Positions 1 to 10,010 are shown, numbered from the stretch's first letter. The stretch: 64,000 bases of DNA from Pseudomonas sp. MWU13-2100 (GCF_023242365.1 NZ_JALLIX010000008.1:62001-126000), one strand, 5' to 3'. Program-made: numbers and translations. Notes: generated from the letters alone by a model not told the origin.

Positions 1-2774
1 TGAGAAAGAACATCGAACGAGACCTGAAGATTGTCTTGCAGAACCAGACCATTACCTTGAATCCCGATCTTTATTATGGAAAGCGCTTGTATCATGTGCT
101 GGAAATGGATTTGCCTGAGCTGCGGGTTCCGGGAAACAACGAAGCGGTTTATCTAGGGAGCGCCGCCAGTCGCCCTTACGATACGACCGTGCTGCTGTTC
201 AATGCAGAAAGGGAAGCGGATCTCGACCGCCATCCGTCGGATACGCTGGTCAATTATGAGATCACGCTGACGCGCTATGATGGACAGCCGACACTGCCGA
301 CATCGGGGTATCTGAGCTTTGCCGAGATAAAAAAAGCCAAATCCAAAGGCTTCGTTCTTCGGTCGAGTGCCCCGGCATCGGCCTTCAATTTGAGCGCCTT
401 GCAGTTTTCCTATCGCATCACGACGCGTAGCGGCGCTCGGATCGAAGCGTTTGAGGACGATAAAAAAGATTTTTTGCAGGTCAAGGTTACGGCATCAAGC
501 CATCAGCTTGTCGACATGCAGGCCATCAATAAAGCTCATGCCCTTGATTTTCTTTACCTTAAATTTCCGCTGGATGGCAAGGGGGTATTCAAGTACCTGA
601 ATATCCCCTTCCCGCGGTTCAGGGTCCTTTATGACTCCGCCATGGAGGTGACCTACAACAGTCTTCAAAGAATCGATCTTTCGAGTGCGCTGGAGAAAAA
701 CCAGCATGAGCTCCTGATTGATATGACCTCACTCGCTCCGGTGGCCTACCTGGACAAGAGGTCTTTTTTGCGGGCGAAAGGCCTGACCTACTTTGAGACG
801 GCGCCCACCTCAACGCTGGTTAATATCTCGTATGAAATCCTCGATGCAAACTATCAAGTTGTAGCGAATGAGAAATACATTGGCCGTTGCCATTTCAGAG
901 CAGTCAGCGAGGATGTGAATTCGCGCCGGCTATTCAATCTGGCGGCGCAAGGGAAAGCCTATTTCTTCGAAATAGATATCAAAGACCCTTTGAAGGAGAA
1001 CGGCTCGGCCTCCTATTATCGACTTGACCTTTCCTCTCTATTGCCGTTCGTTGCCGTTGATCAGCTGTTTTTCTCCGAGGTCGATTTTTATTACAACCAG
1101 AAGGTGACATTCGAGAAACGGGTAAAAGAACTGGATCTTCCTTACGAGGACTTGGACGTCACCCCGGCGATCGCCGACGCCCACCTGGAAGGCTTCCTTG
1201 ATGATCACACGTTGGCCTATACGGCCATTCCGTTTTCTTTTGAACGCATGGCACAAGATGTCTTCATGGTCCGAGGCTTTCCCGAGGCAATCGGAAAAAA
1301 TGTTTCCATCCATGGCTACTCCAAGACTGGGAGAAAGCTGTTCGGCACGAAATGGTCGGAAAAAAAACGGGTGGAGGATGAGGTCGGCTGGTGGCGTGGC
1401 GTCGACATCCTGGTGTTTTGCATCTGGATGAAAAAAGACGCGCTTTCGGCAACCCCTTCGCCTTATTCCTACCGCGCCGAGAGGGAGTTTGAAGGCGGTG
1501 CCTATGACGCTCCGTATTTCCTGGCGATCGAGGGGAAATTCAATCCCTATAGCTATATCCCTTGTTTGAAAGGCAATCATGAATATGAACTGGACCCGCA
1601 GTTCTCCAATACCCTGTATGTGGGGCAGGGCCGTAGTAAGGTTCAAGGTCGCGGTTCGCCCAACACCCTGTATCTGATGTGGGACTCCCACACCACCTTC
1701 GATTTCGCGGCGGAAGAAGACTTTCGGCGAGGGCTGGCGCCTTCTCGTCTGAAACTCATCGGGGTCGAGCTGGAAAATATCGTTATCCAGGTGCCGGGGC
1801 CGGAGCACGAGCGTTGGGGGAGTATCGTTCTGGAGTGGGCCATGTTTGTCGATCCCTGGAAGGAGCTGGCGACAACCCGGGATTCGGCCGTCCTGGCCTG
1901 GCTGGAGGACAGTCACGCGGCGATCAAGGAAGGCTCACTGACCCTGGTCAACTTTCTGAAAGAGCCGATCGGTGAGTTTTTGGAAATCGAGATAAAAGGT
2001 CGCCTTTACACCTTGGAGGTGTCGCCAGGCGACGGCAAGATTCAGTGGCGTCGGCAAGTGGATCTGAGTCGCGAGGTCTTGGGTGAAAAAACCGTGGTTC
2101 GTCAGTGGAATGGCAAGACCGAGTATGTGTTGCGCAACACTATTCTGGGTAAGGTCAATACAGCGGTTTATCCCAGTGAGGAGGGGCAAGATATTCTTAT
2201 CGCCCGTGGCGAGGTGGCTTATCTTCATGGCGGTAAGAATGAAACCCAGCTGATCGGCAATCTCCCCGAGAATTTTTTCTATCTCAACCAGGGCGGCACC
2301 GACAATGTGATTGCCAATGGCTACCGAAATACCATTGAGATCTCCAGCCTGTTGGGCGGCAACAAAGTTATTTTCCTGTCCACCCAAAAAGACGCGTTCA
2401 ACTTCGTTTCCGCACCGGGTGTCAGTTTTACCGCGGCGCAAATCCAGGAGGATGACCTGTTCTTTTTTCTGGAACGTGAAGCCTACCTGCTGACGATTTG
2501 TTTGAAAGGACTGGTCGCCTGGGACAAGAGCAGACAAAGCCGCGTCAGCCTGGCCCTGGCAGAAGGCACATTCAGCGCCGATCAGTTAATTGAGTCCCTG
2601 AGAGGGATGGAACTGAATGACCGAGAAGAGGCGTATAGACTTCGGTCGGTTCTTCCCGAGCCGCTGTTGCAACAAGGGTTTACCCAATTGGCTGATCGCG
2701 TCGTCCAGGAGGGGTCGGTAAAGGCCTCCCTGAAAGACCAGATCGGCTCGTACGATGTGGTCGAAAAGGAATAA
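1..2774 (+). CDS. Unknown large protein, first gene of a toxin-like three-gene cluster (5' end cut by one base)
   Basis: The reading frame is open from the first bases of the window. If the base just upstream is A, the window begins inside an ATG giving MRKNIERDLKIVLQNQ, so the gene is essentially complete at about 923 residues. The TTG at 36 is probably internal. I recognise no family. The sequence is beta-rich, soluble-looking and without a signal peptide or clear membrane helix. Near the C-terminus (roughly residues 720-815) Gly/Asn-rich turns such as LNQGGTDNVIANG and SLLGGNKVIFLS suggest a small beta-helix or degenerate RTX-like fold. The next gene follows after 12 bp with its own GGAGG, so the two are probably co-transcribed. 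Its role is unknown; the context suggests a secreted or toxin-associated component. Confidence 0.7.
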   Translation, partial: RKNIERDLKIVLQNQTITLNPDLYYGKRLYHVLEMDLPELRVPGNNEAVYLGSAASRPYDTTVLLFNAEREADLDRHPSDTLVNYEITLTRYDGQPTLPTSGYLSFAEIKKAKSKGFVLRSSAPASAFNLSALQFSYRITTRSGARIEAFEDDKKDFLQVKVTASSHQLVDMQAINKAHALDFLYLKFPLDGKGVFKYLNIPFPRFRVLYDSAMEVTYNSLQRIDLSSALEKNQHELLIDMTSLAPVAYLDKRSFLRAKGLTYFETAPTSTLVNISYEILDANYQVVANEKYIGRCHFRAVSEDVNSRRLFNLAAQGKAYFFEIDIKDPLKENGSASYYRLDLSSLLPFVAVDQLFFSEVDFYYNQKVTFEKRVKELDLPYEDLDVTPAIADAHLEGFLDDHTLAYTAIPFSFERMAQDVFMVRGFPEAIGKNVSIHGYSKTGRKLFGTKWSEKKRVEDEVGWWRGVDILVFCIWMKKDALSATPSPYSYRAEREFEGGAYDAPYFLAIEGKFNPYSYIPCLKGNHEYELDPQFSNTLYVGQGRSKVQGRGSPNTLYLMWDSHTTFDFAAEEDFRRGLAPSRLKLIGVELENIVIQVPGPEHERWGSIVLEWAMFVDPWKELATTRDSAVLAWLEDSHAAIKEGSLTLVNFLKEPIGEFLEIEIKGRLYTLEVSPGDGKIQWRRQVDLSREVLGEKTVVRQWNGKTEYVLRNTILGKVNTAVYPSEEGQDILIARGEVAYLHGGKNETQLIGNLPENFFYLNQGGTDNVIANGYRNTIEISSLLGGNKVIFLSTQKDAFNFVSAPGVSFTAAQIQEDDLFFFLEREAYLLTICLKGLVAWDKSRQSRVSLALAEGTFSADQLIESLRGMELNDREEAYRLRSVLPEPLLQQGFTQLADRVVQEGSVKASLKDQIGSYDVVEKE

Positions 2775-2786
2775 GGAGGGACACGG

Positions 2787-4631
2787 ATGTCTGCGCAAAT
2801 CAAACCGTTGGAGATGAACGAGGACCGCTATAAGGTGGCTTGTCCTTTTTATGGCGAAAAGAACTATACGTTCAGCTTTGAGTTCACCAGTGTCAACGCG
2901 GTCTGGCAGGAACAGGATGTCGACTCTGCCAGTCTTGTGGCTAAACCGAACATCTGGATGGGCGAAGAGAGGCAGGATCATTATAGCGATGGGCAACGCG
3001 AAGGCGCAGCGGATGAGCGTGTGTTCGCTTATCGAGAAGGCCGTGGTTTCACCCTGGTCTGTCTGAATGATCAGTTGTATCTCATGCTGAGGATATGGGA
3101 GGAGGATGAACAGGGAAATGTTTCATTGGCGAGCCGGCGGGCTAAAAGTGCGGTGAAGGTGGCGACCCGCACTGTCTCGGGGAAGGCTGAGCCGCTGATG
3201 TTTTCCCATGCGCAACCCTGCATTGTTAAGCTGGAAACCCAAGACGGTGTTTCGACAGTCAAAGTCTGGAATACGCAAAAGGCCGGGGAGGCACCTTTTA
3301 TCCTGGATGGGTTTGGCGAAAGCTTTAAGGATTTTTTCTCAGGCTTTACCGAGTTCCAGTTCAATACCATCCCCTCGTCTGTCAAAAACGGTCGACACTC
3401 TTTGAAACTGGAGCGGGTGGCGGCCTGGCGAGGGAACACACAACCGGAGGGCAAACGGAATTTCAGGGATTTTCTGGATGAAAAAAAACAGGTCCTGAAG
3501 GGGTTTGGCTACCGGCAATTACCACTGGAGCGGTTGTCGGCATACTACCCATTTGAAAGGAACAGATGGGATGCACTGGGTCATGGGCTTTTTCATGCTG
3601 TCAACAATGCTGATTTTGAAATAGCGGTGACTCAAGGACTTTATTTTGATGCTTTCAAAAATAAATGTTCGCTCACCTTGCGTCCCTCTGTCGGGCAGGG
3701 GGCCTCTGTCAGTCTGGTGTTGAATGTCCTGTTGAAAGAATCGCATTTATATAAAATCACCACCGTCAGGGCGCAGATCGAGGCGTGGGCCAGGTCAGAG
3801 CCGGTTCTGTTACGACGCCAGCAGTGGTTGAGTTTCTATAAAATTGTAAAGGACATAGAAGCCTTTGACCCGGCCAGGCCTTTTGTCCTTTCCTCTGACT
3901 ATAAGGATGGCACCCTTGCGGACATCATCAGCGCCAGCACACTGAGCCACAGGCTCCCGCATTTCATGAAGCAGTTGGCAGTGTCAAATTTTGAAGTCGA
4001 GAGCCGGATAAAAGACACGATTCGTCGTCTTCAGCTCAAACTGAACGAAGATAAAAAAAGGCTTTACGAGCGCCGCGACACTATTGGCATGCTTCGCCTC
4101 AAGACTTCCACGTCGACGAGTGCTGTCGTCTTCATGGTGCAAGTATTAAGGCGCATGAATGTTGATGCCGCGGGCGCCGAGTTGAGTTATGAGGAAAAAG
4201 TCGTTTTCAAAGATGCCCAAGGTCATGACCAGGGCGGTACTGACTTAAAAGATTTTCCCGGCTTCCTGCTGCTGTCCCTGAGTGACGATCGGACAGTATT
4301 CAATTTGTTTTTCGCGCGCGCCGAGAGTGACCTTTCCGGGGCCTTGGTAGCAGCCTTGAGCTATACCGTTACGCAGGTTGCCGATCAGGCAGCCGTGTAC
4401 CTCGATGAGGTCATCCTTGAGCTCGGCCTGGGGGCGTTCGCGATGGAAGGGCCGATGATCGCGGTCAAAAGTCTGGGGCTCTGGAATACCGCGTTATGGC
4501 AGCGCGAGGGGCTCGTCACGGGCGGTGACAAGCCGGACCGGGACTATAATGTGAAAACATTGGTTCATCTCGGTTTTTCTGGCTCGCTTAATCCTCTGAT
4601 AGCGCAATATAAAAAAACGCTGAAGGCTTAG
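2787..4631 (+). CDS. Unknown 614-residue protein, second gene of the toxin-like cluster
   Basis: The ATG at 2787 is preceded by a strong AAGGAGGG ribosome binding site. The product has no signal peptide and no convincing transmembrane helix. The N-terminal 230 residues look beta-rich, and a charged helical stretch around residues 408-440 (RIKDTIRRLQLKLNEDKKR) may form a coiled coil. I do not recognise the family. It lies 12 bp after the first gene and 13 bp before the third, each with its own GGAGG, which argues for an operon and a shared function with the C80/pore-like protein downstream, for example as partner, chaperone or delivery component. The base composition is visibly more AT-rich than in the core genes to the right, which would suit acquired DNA. 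Confidence 0.7.
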   Translation: MSAQIKPLEMNEDRYKVACPFYGEKNYTFSFEFTSVNAVWQEQDVDSASLVAKPNIWMGEERQDHYSDGQREGAADERVFAYREGRGFTLVCLNDQLYLMLRIWEEDEQGNVSLASRRAKSAVKVATRTVSGKAEPLMFSHAQPCIVKLETQDGVSTVKVWNTQKAGEAPFILDGFGESFKDFFSGFTEFQFNTIPSSVKNGRHSLKLERVAAWRGNTQPEGKRNFRDFLDEKKQVLKGFGYRQLPLERLSAYYPFERNRWDALGHGLFHAVNNADFEIAVTQGLYFDAFKNKCSLTLRPSVGQGASVSLVLNVLLKESHLYKITTVRAQIEAWARSEPVLLRRQQWLSFYKIVKDIEAFDPARPFVLSSDYKDGTLADIISASTLSHRLPHFMKQLAVSNFEVESRIKDTIRRLQLKLNEDKKRLYERRDTIGMLRLKTSTSTSAVVFMVQVLRRMNVDAAGAELSYEEKVVFKDAQGHDQGGTDLKDFPGFLLLSLSDDRTVFNLFFARAESDLSGALVAALSYTVTQVADQAAVYLDEVILELGLGAFAMEGPMIAVKSLGLWNTALWQREGLVTGGDKPDRDYNVKTLVHLGFSGSLNPLIAQYKKTLKA

Positions 4632-4644
4632 GAGGCATCTGCCC

Positions 4645-7600
4645 ATGTTGACGTTTGATTATAGTTTGAATCAGTACGAAATATCGGGTGCTGGGCTGAG
4701 CAAGGAAAACCTGGGTTATCTTGACGCGATTATCAAGCTCTTGAAGTCGTACGCTATTGTTGTTCCTGGGATTCATCTGGCCGGTCGGTTGATTAGAGCA
4801 ACGCAGGGCGGAAGTACGTACACACTGGGTGAGATTCATACTCAAGGGCGTGAGCAAGATCGAGTGATTTACCCAGGCTTCCGAGATCAATGGAGTTTTG
4901 ATTTCGCCAAAGATATTTCGTCCTTCTTGCTCTGGAAGGAAATGAGTGACGCCTTGAGGGCGAGCTATTCTGAGCTTCAGTCAGATTTATTGAAAAGAAA
5001 AGGGGCCGGTGCGCGGGCGTTGATCAGCCTGGCCTTGCTTGAAGAGTTTGTCGCGCTGGCCGACGTGCAGGGAGCGCACATTATTCAAAAAAGGCAAGAG
5101 CTGAGTTTTTTGAAAGGTCTGATTGCGCTTTATTACCTGGGGCTCGTCCAGAAAAAGGTGAGGGTGTCTCTAGGTGTTGACTTACCGGATACCGGTGCCT
5201 GGTCTGTCGCGCGGGTGAGGCGCGCTGCAAAAAAGTCACTGACCCTGCTGATTGGCGAAGACATCGCCAGTGTCAAGCTTTATAGGGCGTTGGCTACTTA
5301 TGAAGAGCCCGTTTCCATGGACCTTATCGGTTTGTATTTTTCTTATAAAAGTAAAGGTGGGCTGAAACATTCCGCGGATCTGACCAGATTTTCTATTGCG
5401 CTGAAAGCCATGATCGCGGCCGATGTCAGTAGTTACAGGTGGCGGCTTGATACCGCCCTTTATCCCTTCATTGCCGATCTCGTGGATCCTCATAGTGTAG
5501 GGGCCGGCGATCCAGAAACCGTGCAGCGCTACCTCGAGAATCTGGATAAGGATTTTGTGCGCTTCAGAAAAGACAACCTGGATCGGCGCATTACCCGCGA
5601 TCAAGGCTTTGGGGTGTACACGATCAGTCACTACCATAGGGTCCAATCACCGGAAGTCAATGCACTCTGGGGCAGGGCTCGGCCGAAATTCATTGACCTG
5701 TTGCCGATTGATTACATCAGTCCAGGCGCTGGCGAAATACCATTTGATGGAACCATCCATGTAGTCGCGCATGCAGATATTTTTGGCCTGAGTGGTGTCT
5801 CTAACCCTGAGAGAATTGCCAGTTGGATATACAGTAATTTTTCACGTACGTTTGGCAGGGCTCCCGCCAGGTTCAAGGAGCTGAAGTGTATTAATTTCAC
5901 GGCCTGCCATTTCCCCAAGGCCATGGCGGAATATGTGGCCGTTCTATTTTTGCAACAATGCCTGGAGGACGGGCGCTTCAAGGTTGTGGGTGGCGACGGT
6001 GTTGAAAGGAACTGGGTGCCTAATATAACCGTTGTGTGCAGTCCTCATACGGCCTTGGCCTACAATTCCGGGCTGGATCTGATTCCGTTCGCCGTCGTGG
6101 ATGCCGTCCATACAATCGCCCCCTTTCCTGGGGTTGTGTTGAATATCATGAGCGCCATGCGTGCTCGTGAGTTTACCGGTTTTTTATCCCGGGCCGGTGG
6201 CTTGGATTTCAATGAGGCCTATGTTCAGGAATTTTTAAAAGAGACTCGTGTATTCTCCATCGACAGCCTGGTCGGTGAGGCCTTTCAAGGTGGGATGGTC
6301 TCGGAGGAGGCATTGGATGAGGCAACAAAGCAAAGGACGGTGGATTATAAAGTTTATGAGCAAGGCCTGAGGGAGGAGAAAAAAAGGAGAAGGGTTGAGG
6401 CAAGCGCTATTCTTGAAATACCGTCACCGCCCTTTGGCCCGCTGGACAGGGAACAACACGTTGCGGCGACAGAGCGTCTGTTTTATGAGAGCGCCTCGAT
6501 CAAGCCGGAAGGCGCCACCGCCTTTTTGCGGGTTAATACATTTGAAACGATGCGTTTGTTGCATGAATATTATGCGGCGGTGAAAAATCGCTATCGCGCT
6601 CTGGCGCCCAGTCGGACCAGTGATGATGCCGCCGAGCTCAACAGTCAAATATACAAGCAGGCTTTGGATGATCTGAAACGAGAAAATCGGATCAAGTTTC
6701 TTCTTGATCCGCTGGACCCGAGATACCACTATAAACGACAGTCGATCCTCAAGGGGTTCAGGGCCCATCTAGGTGTCGTGTACAGGGAGTTTCGGGACTT
6801 TCCATTTTATAGTCCGCACCAGCCGCCGGTGTTTGACGTGCAGCCGGACAATTATGCGTGGGTTTCCTATTATAACCAGCAGTTGGCGGAGATCCTGTTT
6901 GTCGCGACCAAGCAGGAGTATCGGGAGATGACCGGGATCGAGGTGGATAAAATTCACCTGTTTTCTGAAGTCAGTGTGCCAGAGGATACGTTCAGCAAAG
7001 TTCAAAAACCCAAGCATGACTGGACCGGGCTGAGGGTAATACTCGGCGCGCCCTTGTATCGCGGCCTCTTGGGCTGCGAGCAGCTTGGCGTGTCGACGTG
7101 GGAGCTGAGAGCGCTGCTCGATGGGGGCAAGGAAGCAAGGATTCTTCCCGCCCTGGGAGAGCTGGAAAACAATCTGAAAAGCAAGAGGGGCATTCTCAAC
7201 GACTCGCAGTCCCTGAAGCGTCTGCAAGAGACCCAGGACAATCTGAATCGCGCCAAAACCAGCATCCAGAAGAAAACACTCTCGTCTTTGGTTTTGAAGA
7301 CCTCCGCCCGTATCGCCACTGGCTCCAGCCGACTATTGGGTGCTTTTGGGGTTTTTGCGGATTTCCGAACCCAGCCTTTCCACCTTGATTTTTCATCTGC
7401 CAGGTCAGGGGTTTTCACCGTCAGTGATTCGCTGGCGGTGGTCAAAGGGGTCTTTGATTTCACCACTGATATCGGACCGTTGCTGGCCCTGCGTCTGGCC
7501 TCCAGTGCTACCCGGGCGCTCTGGCGACCGCGGTTGGACCAGCTCTTCTTCAAGATGAACAAGGTGCTGCTACCCCTGGATGTGCTGTTCACCGCAGTGA

Positions 7601-8898
7601 GTCTCCATCGCAATGTCGAAGGTACCCAACTGGCGAAGAGCGCCGAGGAGCAGGCGCTCTACATCACCATGACGGTCATCGACGCAGCGGCCTTTGGCGT
7701 GAACCTGGCGGCCTTTGTCCTGATTGGCGTGCCCGGGGTGAATGTCGTTCTTATTCTGGTGGGGGCTGCGCTGGCGATCGTCAATATCATCCTGAATTCG
7801 ATCGTGAGCCTCTCGCAGCTGGACAACTACCGTTGGAATGAAAAGGTCGGCCTGTTCTTCGGCAATATGTTCGGCTCTGCGGCGCTGGAAGGGATCCTGA
7901 CCCAGCAGCAGATGCGCGGGGTGGCGGATCTGCTCTTTGATGGGAGTGATCCCGCCACGGGTTTGCATCAGGATGGCATCGATCTGTTTCTGACACCGAT
8001 GATCAATGACGCCGACGATCATGATCAGACCAACCCTCTCAAGGACATCGGTACGGTTAACCAAGACGCCGGCTTTCGTCGGGAACCCAGGGGTTATACG
8101 TTGTCGCCGTCGGGATTTGGCCCGAATGATCTGAGAACCTGGGCGGATGCCAAGGGCCGGGGGAAAGCCGGACAGGTTTACAAGGGCTGGTACCTGCGTC
8201 GTCGGGAAGCGCGCCGGGGACGAGAGCGAAAACTGCTGGTGACGATGCCTTCCACGCCGAACACGCGGTTGGAAGTGTTGGATTTTGGTCCCATCCCGAC
8301 GATTCTTTTATTCGGCGCAACGCCGCACCTGCTGCTCAACGTCAATCCTTTCGGCTGGGCAGCGGGGGAGTCCCCGGAGGAACAGGCCCGTAACAAATAT
8401 CAGGTCAGGTTGTACCCGGAGACCAGCTACACCCTTCAGTTCAAGAGCGGTGTGATGGCGTCAAATGACCTCGACTCCAACTTTGGCGGTCGAACCGAGC
8501 TGATCGTCCCAGGGGGAGAGTTCCAGGCACTGCCTCAAGTCAGCCTGGATCTGTCCGGCCAGGAGGACGCGCGCGCGAGCATTCCCGAGTTGGACTTGTC
8601 GCGCTCTTCCCTGGAGGTCGTCAAGTTCAAGGACAAGAGCACCTTCAAGCTGGGGTTGGTCAGCACCGATGGCCACACCCCCTGTGCGCTGGAGCAGGTA
8701 GTACGAACCGTGCAATTGCCTGCCCATATCCAGTTCAAGAGCGGAGAGCAGCACCCGGTGATGGCGGTGGTCGGGCAGGGCTCGCGGATTACCCTGAAAA
8801 ACTCGAAGGGCCGATCTCTGTTGCTGTTGAGGCGGGAGGTCGTTCGTTGCGAGATCGATATCCAGGCGTCGGTCGGCGGTTTTGCGGTCTCGATTTGA
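4645..8898 (+). CDS. Putative toxin with C80-like cysteine peptidase site and TcdA/TcdB-like hydrophobic region
   Basis: 1417 residues; start ATG preceded by TAGGAGG. Around residues 370-425 the sequence reads IHVVAHADIFGLSG (His376) and then KCINFTACHF (Cys421). A beta strand ending in His, then Gly-rich, then a second strand ending in Cys is the clan CD / C80 autoprocessing pattern. The His-Cys spacing of 45 equals that of C. difficile TcdB (His653, Cys698). Residues about 1006-1056 form a long hydrophobic stretch (AAFVLIGVPGVNVVLILVG and neighbours), which in TcdA/TcdB-type toxins follows the protease and makes the translocation pore. The last 280 residues are beta-rich, possibly receptor binding. 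No glycosyltransferase DXD domain is recognised at the N-terminus. It is the last gene of the cluster and converges on queG with a 9-bp gap. The family call is inferred from motifs only. Confidence 0.6.
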   Translation: MLTFDYSLNQYEISGAGLSKENLGYLDAIIKLLKSYAIVVPGIHLAGRLIRATQGGSTYTLGEIHTQGREQDRVIYPGFRDQWSFDFAKDISSFLLWKEMSDALRASYSELQSDLLKRKGAGARALISLALLEEFVALADVQGAHIIQKRQELSFLKGLIALYYLGLVQKKVRVSLGVDLPDTGAWSVARVRRAAKKSLTLLIGEDIASVKLYRALATYEEPVSMDLIGLYFSYKSKGGLKHSADLTRFSIALKAMIAADVSSYRWRLDTALYPFIADLVDPHSVGAGDPETVQRYLENLDKDFVRFRKDNLDRRITRDQGFGVYTISHYHRVQSPEVNALWGRARPKFIDLLPIDYISPGAGEIPFDGTIHVVAHADIFGLSGVSNPERIASWIYSNFSRTFGRAPARFKELKCINFTACHFPKAMAEYVAVLFLQQCLEDGRFKVVGGDGVERNWVPNITVVCSPHTALAYNSGLDLIPFAVVDAVHTIAPFPGVVLNIMSAMRAREFTGFLSRAGGLDFNEAYVQEFLKETRVFSIDSLVGEAFQGGMVSEEALDEATKQRTVDYKVYEQGLREEKKRRRVEASAILEIPSPPFGPLDREQHVAATERLFYESASIKPEGATAFLRVNTFETMRLLHEYYAAVKNRYRALAPSRTSDDAAELNSQIYKQALDDLKRENRIKFLLDPLDPRYHYKRQSILKGFRAHLGVVYREFRDFPFYSPHQPPVFDVQPDNYAWVSYYNQQLAEILFVATKQEYREMTGIEVDKIHLFSEVSVPEDTFSKVQKPKHDWTGLRVILGAPLYRGLLGCEQLGVSTWELRALLDGGKEARILPALGELENNLKSKRGILNDSQSLKRLQETQDNLNRAKTSIQKKTLSSLVLKTSARIATGSSRLLGAFGVFADFRTQPFHLDFSSARSGVFTVSDSLAVVKGVFDFTTDIGPLLALRLASSATRALWRPRLDQLFFKMNKVLLPLDVLFTAVSLHRNVEGTQLAKSAEEQALYITMTVIDAAAFGVNLAAFVLIGVPGVNVVLILVGAALAIVNIILNSIVSLSQLDNYRWNEKVGLFFGNMFGSAALEGILTQQQMRGVADLLFDGSDPATGLHQDGIDLFLTPMINDADDHDQTNPLKDIGTVNQDAGFRREPRGYTLSPSGFGPNDLRTWADAKGRGKAGQVYKGWYLRRREARRGRERKLLVTMPSTPNTRLEVLDFGPIPTILLFGATPHLLLNVNPFGWAAGESPEEQARNKYQVRLYPETSYTLQFKSGVMASNDLDSNFGGRTELIVPGGEFQALPQVSLDLSGQEDARASIPELDLSRSSLEVVKFKDKSTFKLGLVSTDGHTPCALEQVVRTVQLPAHIQFKSGEQHPVMAVVGQGSRITLKNSKGRSLLLLRREVVRCEIDIQASVGGFAVSI

Positions 8899-8907
8899 GA
8901 TTGGGGG

Positions 8908-9981
8908 TCAAACGACGCTGCGCTGCGCATGTTGCCGCAGCGCCCACTGCACATGCTCCTGAACCAGCTCCGAGGGATAGTCGCGACGCTGGTTGAGCGC
9001 CTCCAGCACCGGAATCGTCGACGGTGCATTGCCCAGCCCGACCGCCAGGTTGCGCAGCCAGCGCTCATAGCCCGCCCGGCGCAGCGGCGAGCCCTCGGTG
9101 TTTTTCAGGAAGGTCTCTTCGTCCCACAGGAACAGCTCGGCCAACCCGGCATTGTCCAGGCTGTGCCGGGGCTTGAAGTCGCCTTCATCGGACGGGCGGG
9201 CGAAGCGGTTCCATGGGCAGACCATCTGGCAATCGTCGCAGCCGAATACCCGGTTGCCGATCAATGGGCGCAGATCCTCCGGGATCGCGGTCTTCAGCTC
9301 GATGGTCAGGTACGAAATGCAGCGCCGCGCGTCCAGCACATAGGGGCCGACGAACGCCGCCGTCGGACAGATATCCATGCACGCCGTACAGCGTCCGCAA
9401 TGCTCCGTGGCGTGGGGGGGATCCACCGGCAGCGGCAGGTCGACGAACAGCTCGCCGAGAAAGAAGTAGCTGCCGGCCTTGCGATTGAGCACCAGGGTGT
9501 TTTTGCCGATCCAGCCGAGCCCGGCCTGTTCGGCGATAGCTTTTTCCAACACCGGCGCACTGTCGACGAAGGCCCGGTAGCCAAACGGCCCGATGACCTG
9601 CTGGATGCGCTCGGCGAGTTGTTGCAGGCGCTTGCGGATCAGCTTGTGATAGTCGCGGCCCAGGGCGTAGCGCGAGACATAGGCCTTTTCCGGTTGGCCC
9701 AGGCGCCGGGCCATCTGTGTGTCGCCCGGCAGGTAGTCCATGCGCAACGACACCACCCGCAATGTGCCGGGTACCAGCTCTTCGGGATGCGAGCGTTTAC
9801 TGCCGTGGGCGCCCATGTAATCCATGTCACCGTGATAGCCGGCGTCGAGCCAGCGTTGCAGGTGCTGTTCATGCTCGCCCAGTTCGAGACCGGCGATGCC
9901 GACTTGCTGAAAGCCCAGTTCGCGGCCCCATTCCTTGATGGATTGGGCGAGGGCGGGAAGGTCGACGCTATTTACAGGCAT
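8908..9981 (-). CDS. queG: Epoxyqueuosine reductase QueG
   Basis: Reduces epoxyqueuosine to queuosine in tRNAs with GUN anticodons; a cytoplasmic cobalamin and [4Fe-4S] enzyme. The 357-residue protein has the family's two ferredoxin-type clusters, CGRCTACMDICP near residues 193-205 and FGCDDCQMVCPWN near 247-260. It also has the conserved FVDSAPVLEKA segment that carries the catalytic Asp, followed by GLGWIGKNT. The C-terminal HEAT-like tail is present. The length is normal. The gene is divergent from nnr, with about 60 bp between the start codons. Conserved neighbours in Pseudomonas are orn on one side and nnr on the other; here the toxin-like cluster occupies the orn side. Confidence 0.95.
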   Translation of the reverse strand: MPVNSVDLPALAQSIKEWGRELGFQQVGIAGLELGEHEQHLQRWLDAGYHGDMDYMGAHGSKRSHPEELVPGTLRVVSLRMDYLPGDTQMARRLGQPEKAYVSRYALGRDYHKLIRKRLQQLAERIQQVIGPFGYRAFVDSAPVLEKAIAEQAGLGWIGKNTLVLNRKAGSYFFLGELFVDLPLPVDPPHATEHCGRCTACMDICPTAAFVGPYVLDARRCISYLTIELKTAIPEDLRPLIGNRVFGCDDCQMVCPWNRFARPSDEGDFKPRHSLDNAGLAELFLWDEETFLKNTEGSPLRRAGYERWLRNLAVGLGNAPSTIPVLEALNQRRDYPSELVQEHVQWALRQHAQRSVV

Positions 9982-10010
9982 GAGACAGGAGAAACCTAGG
10001 CTTTGGTGCG

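Noticed and set aside
4645..5750. A TcdB-like glucosyltransferase domain at the N-terminus of the 1417-residue protein.
   Set aside because: No DXD-containing glycosyltransferase motif could be identified; only the protease-like and hydrophobic parts support the toxin comparison.
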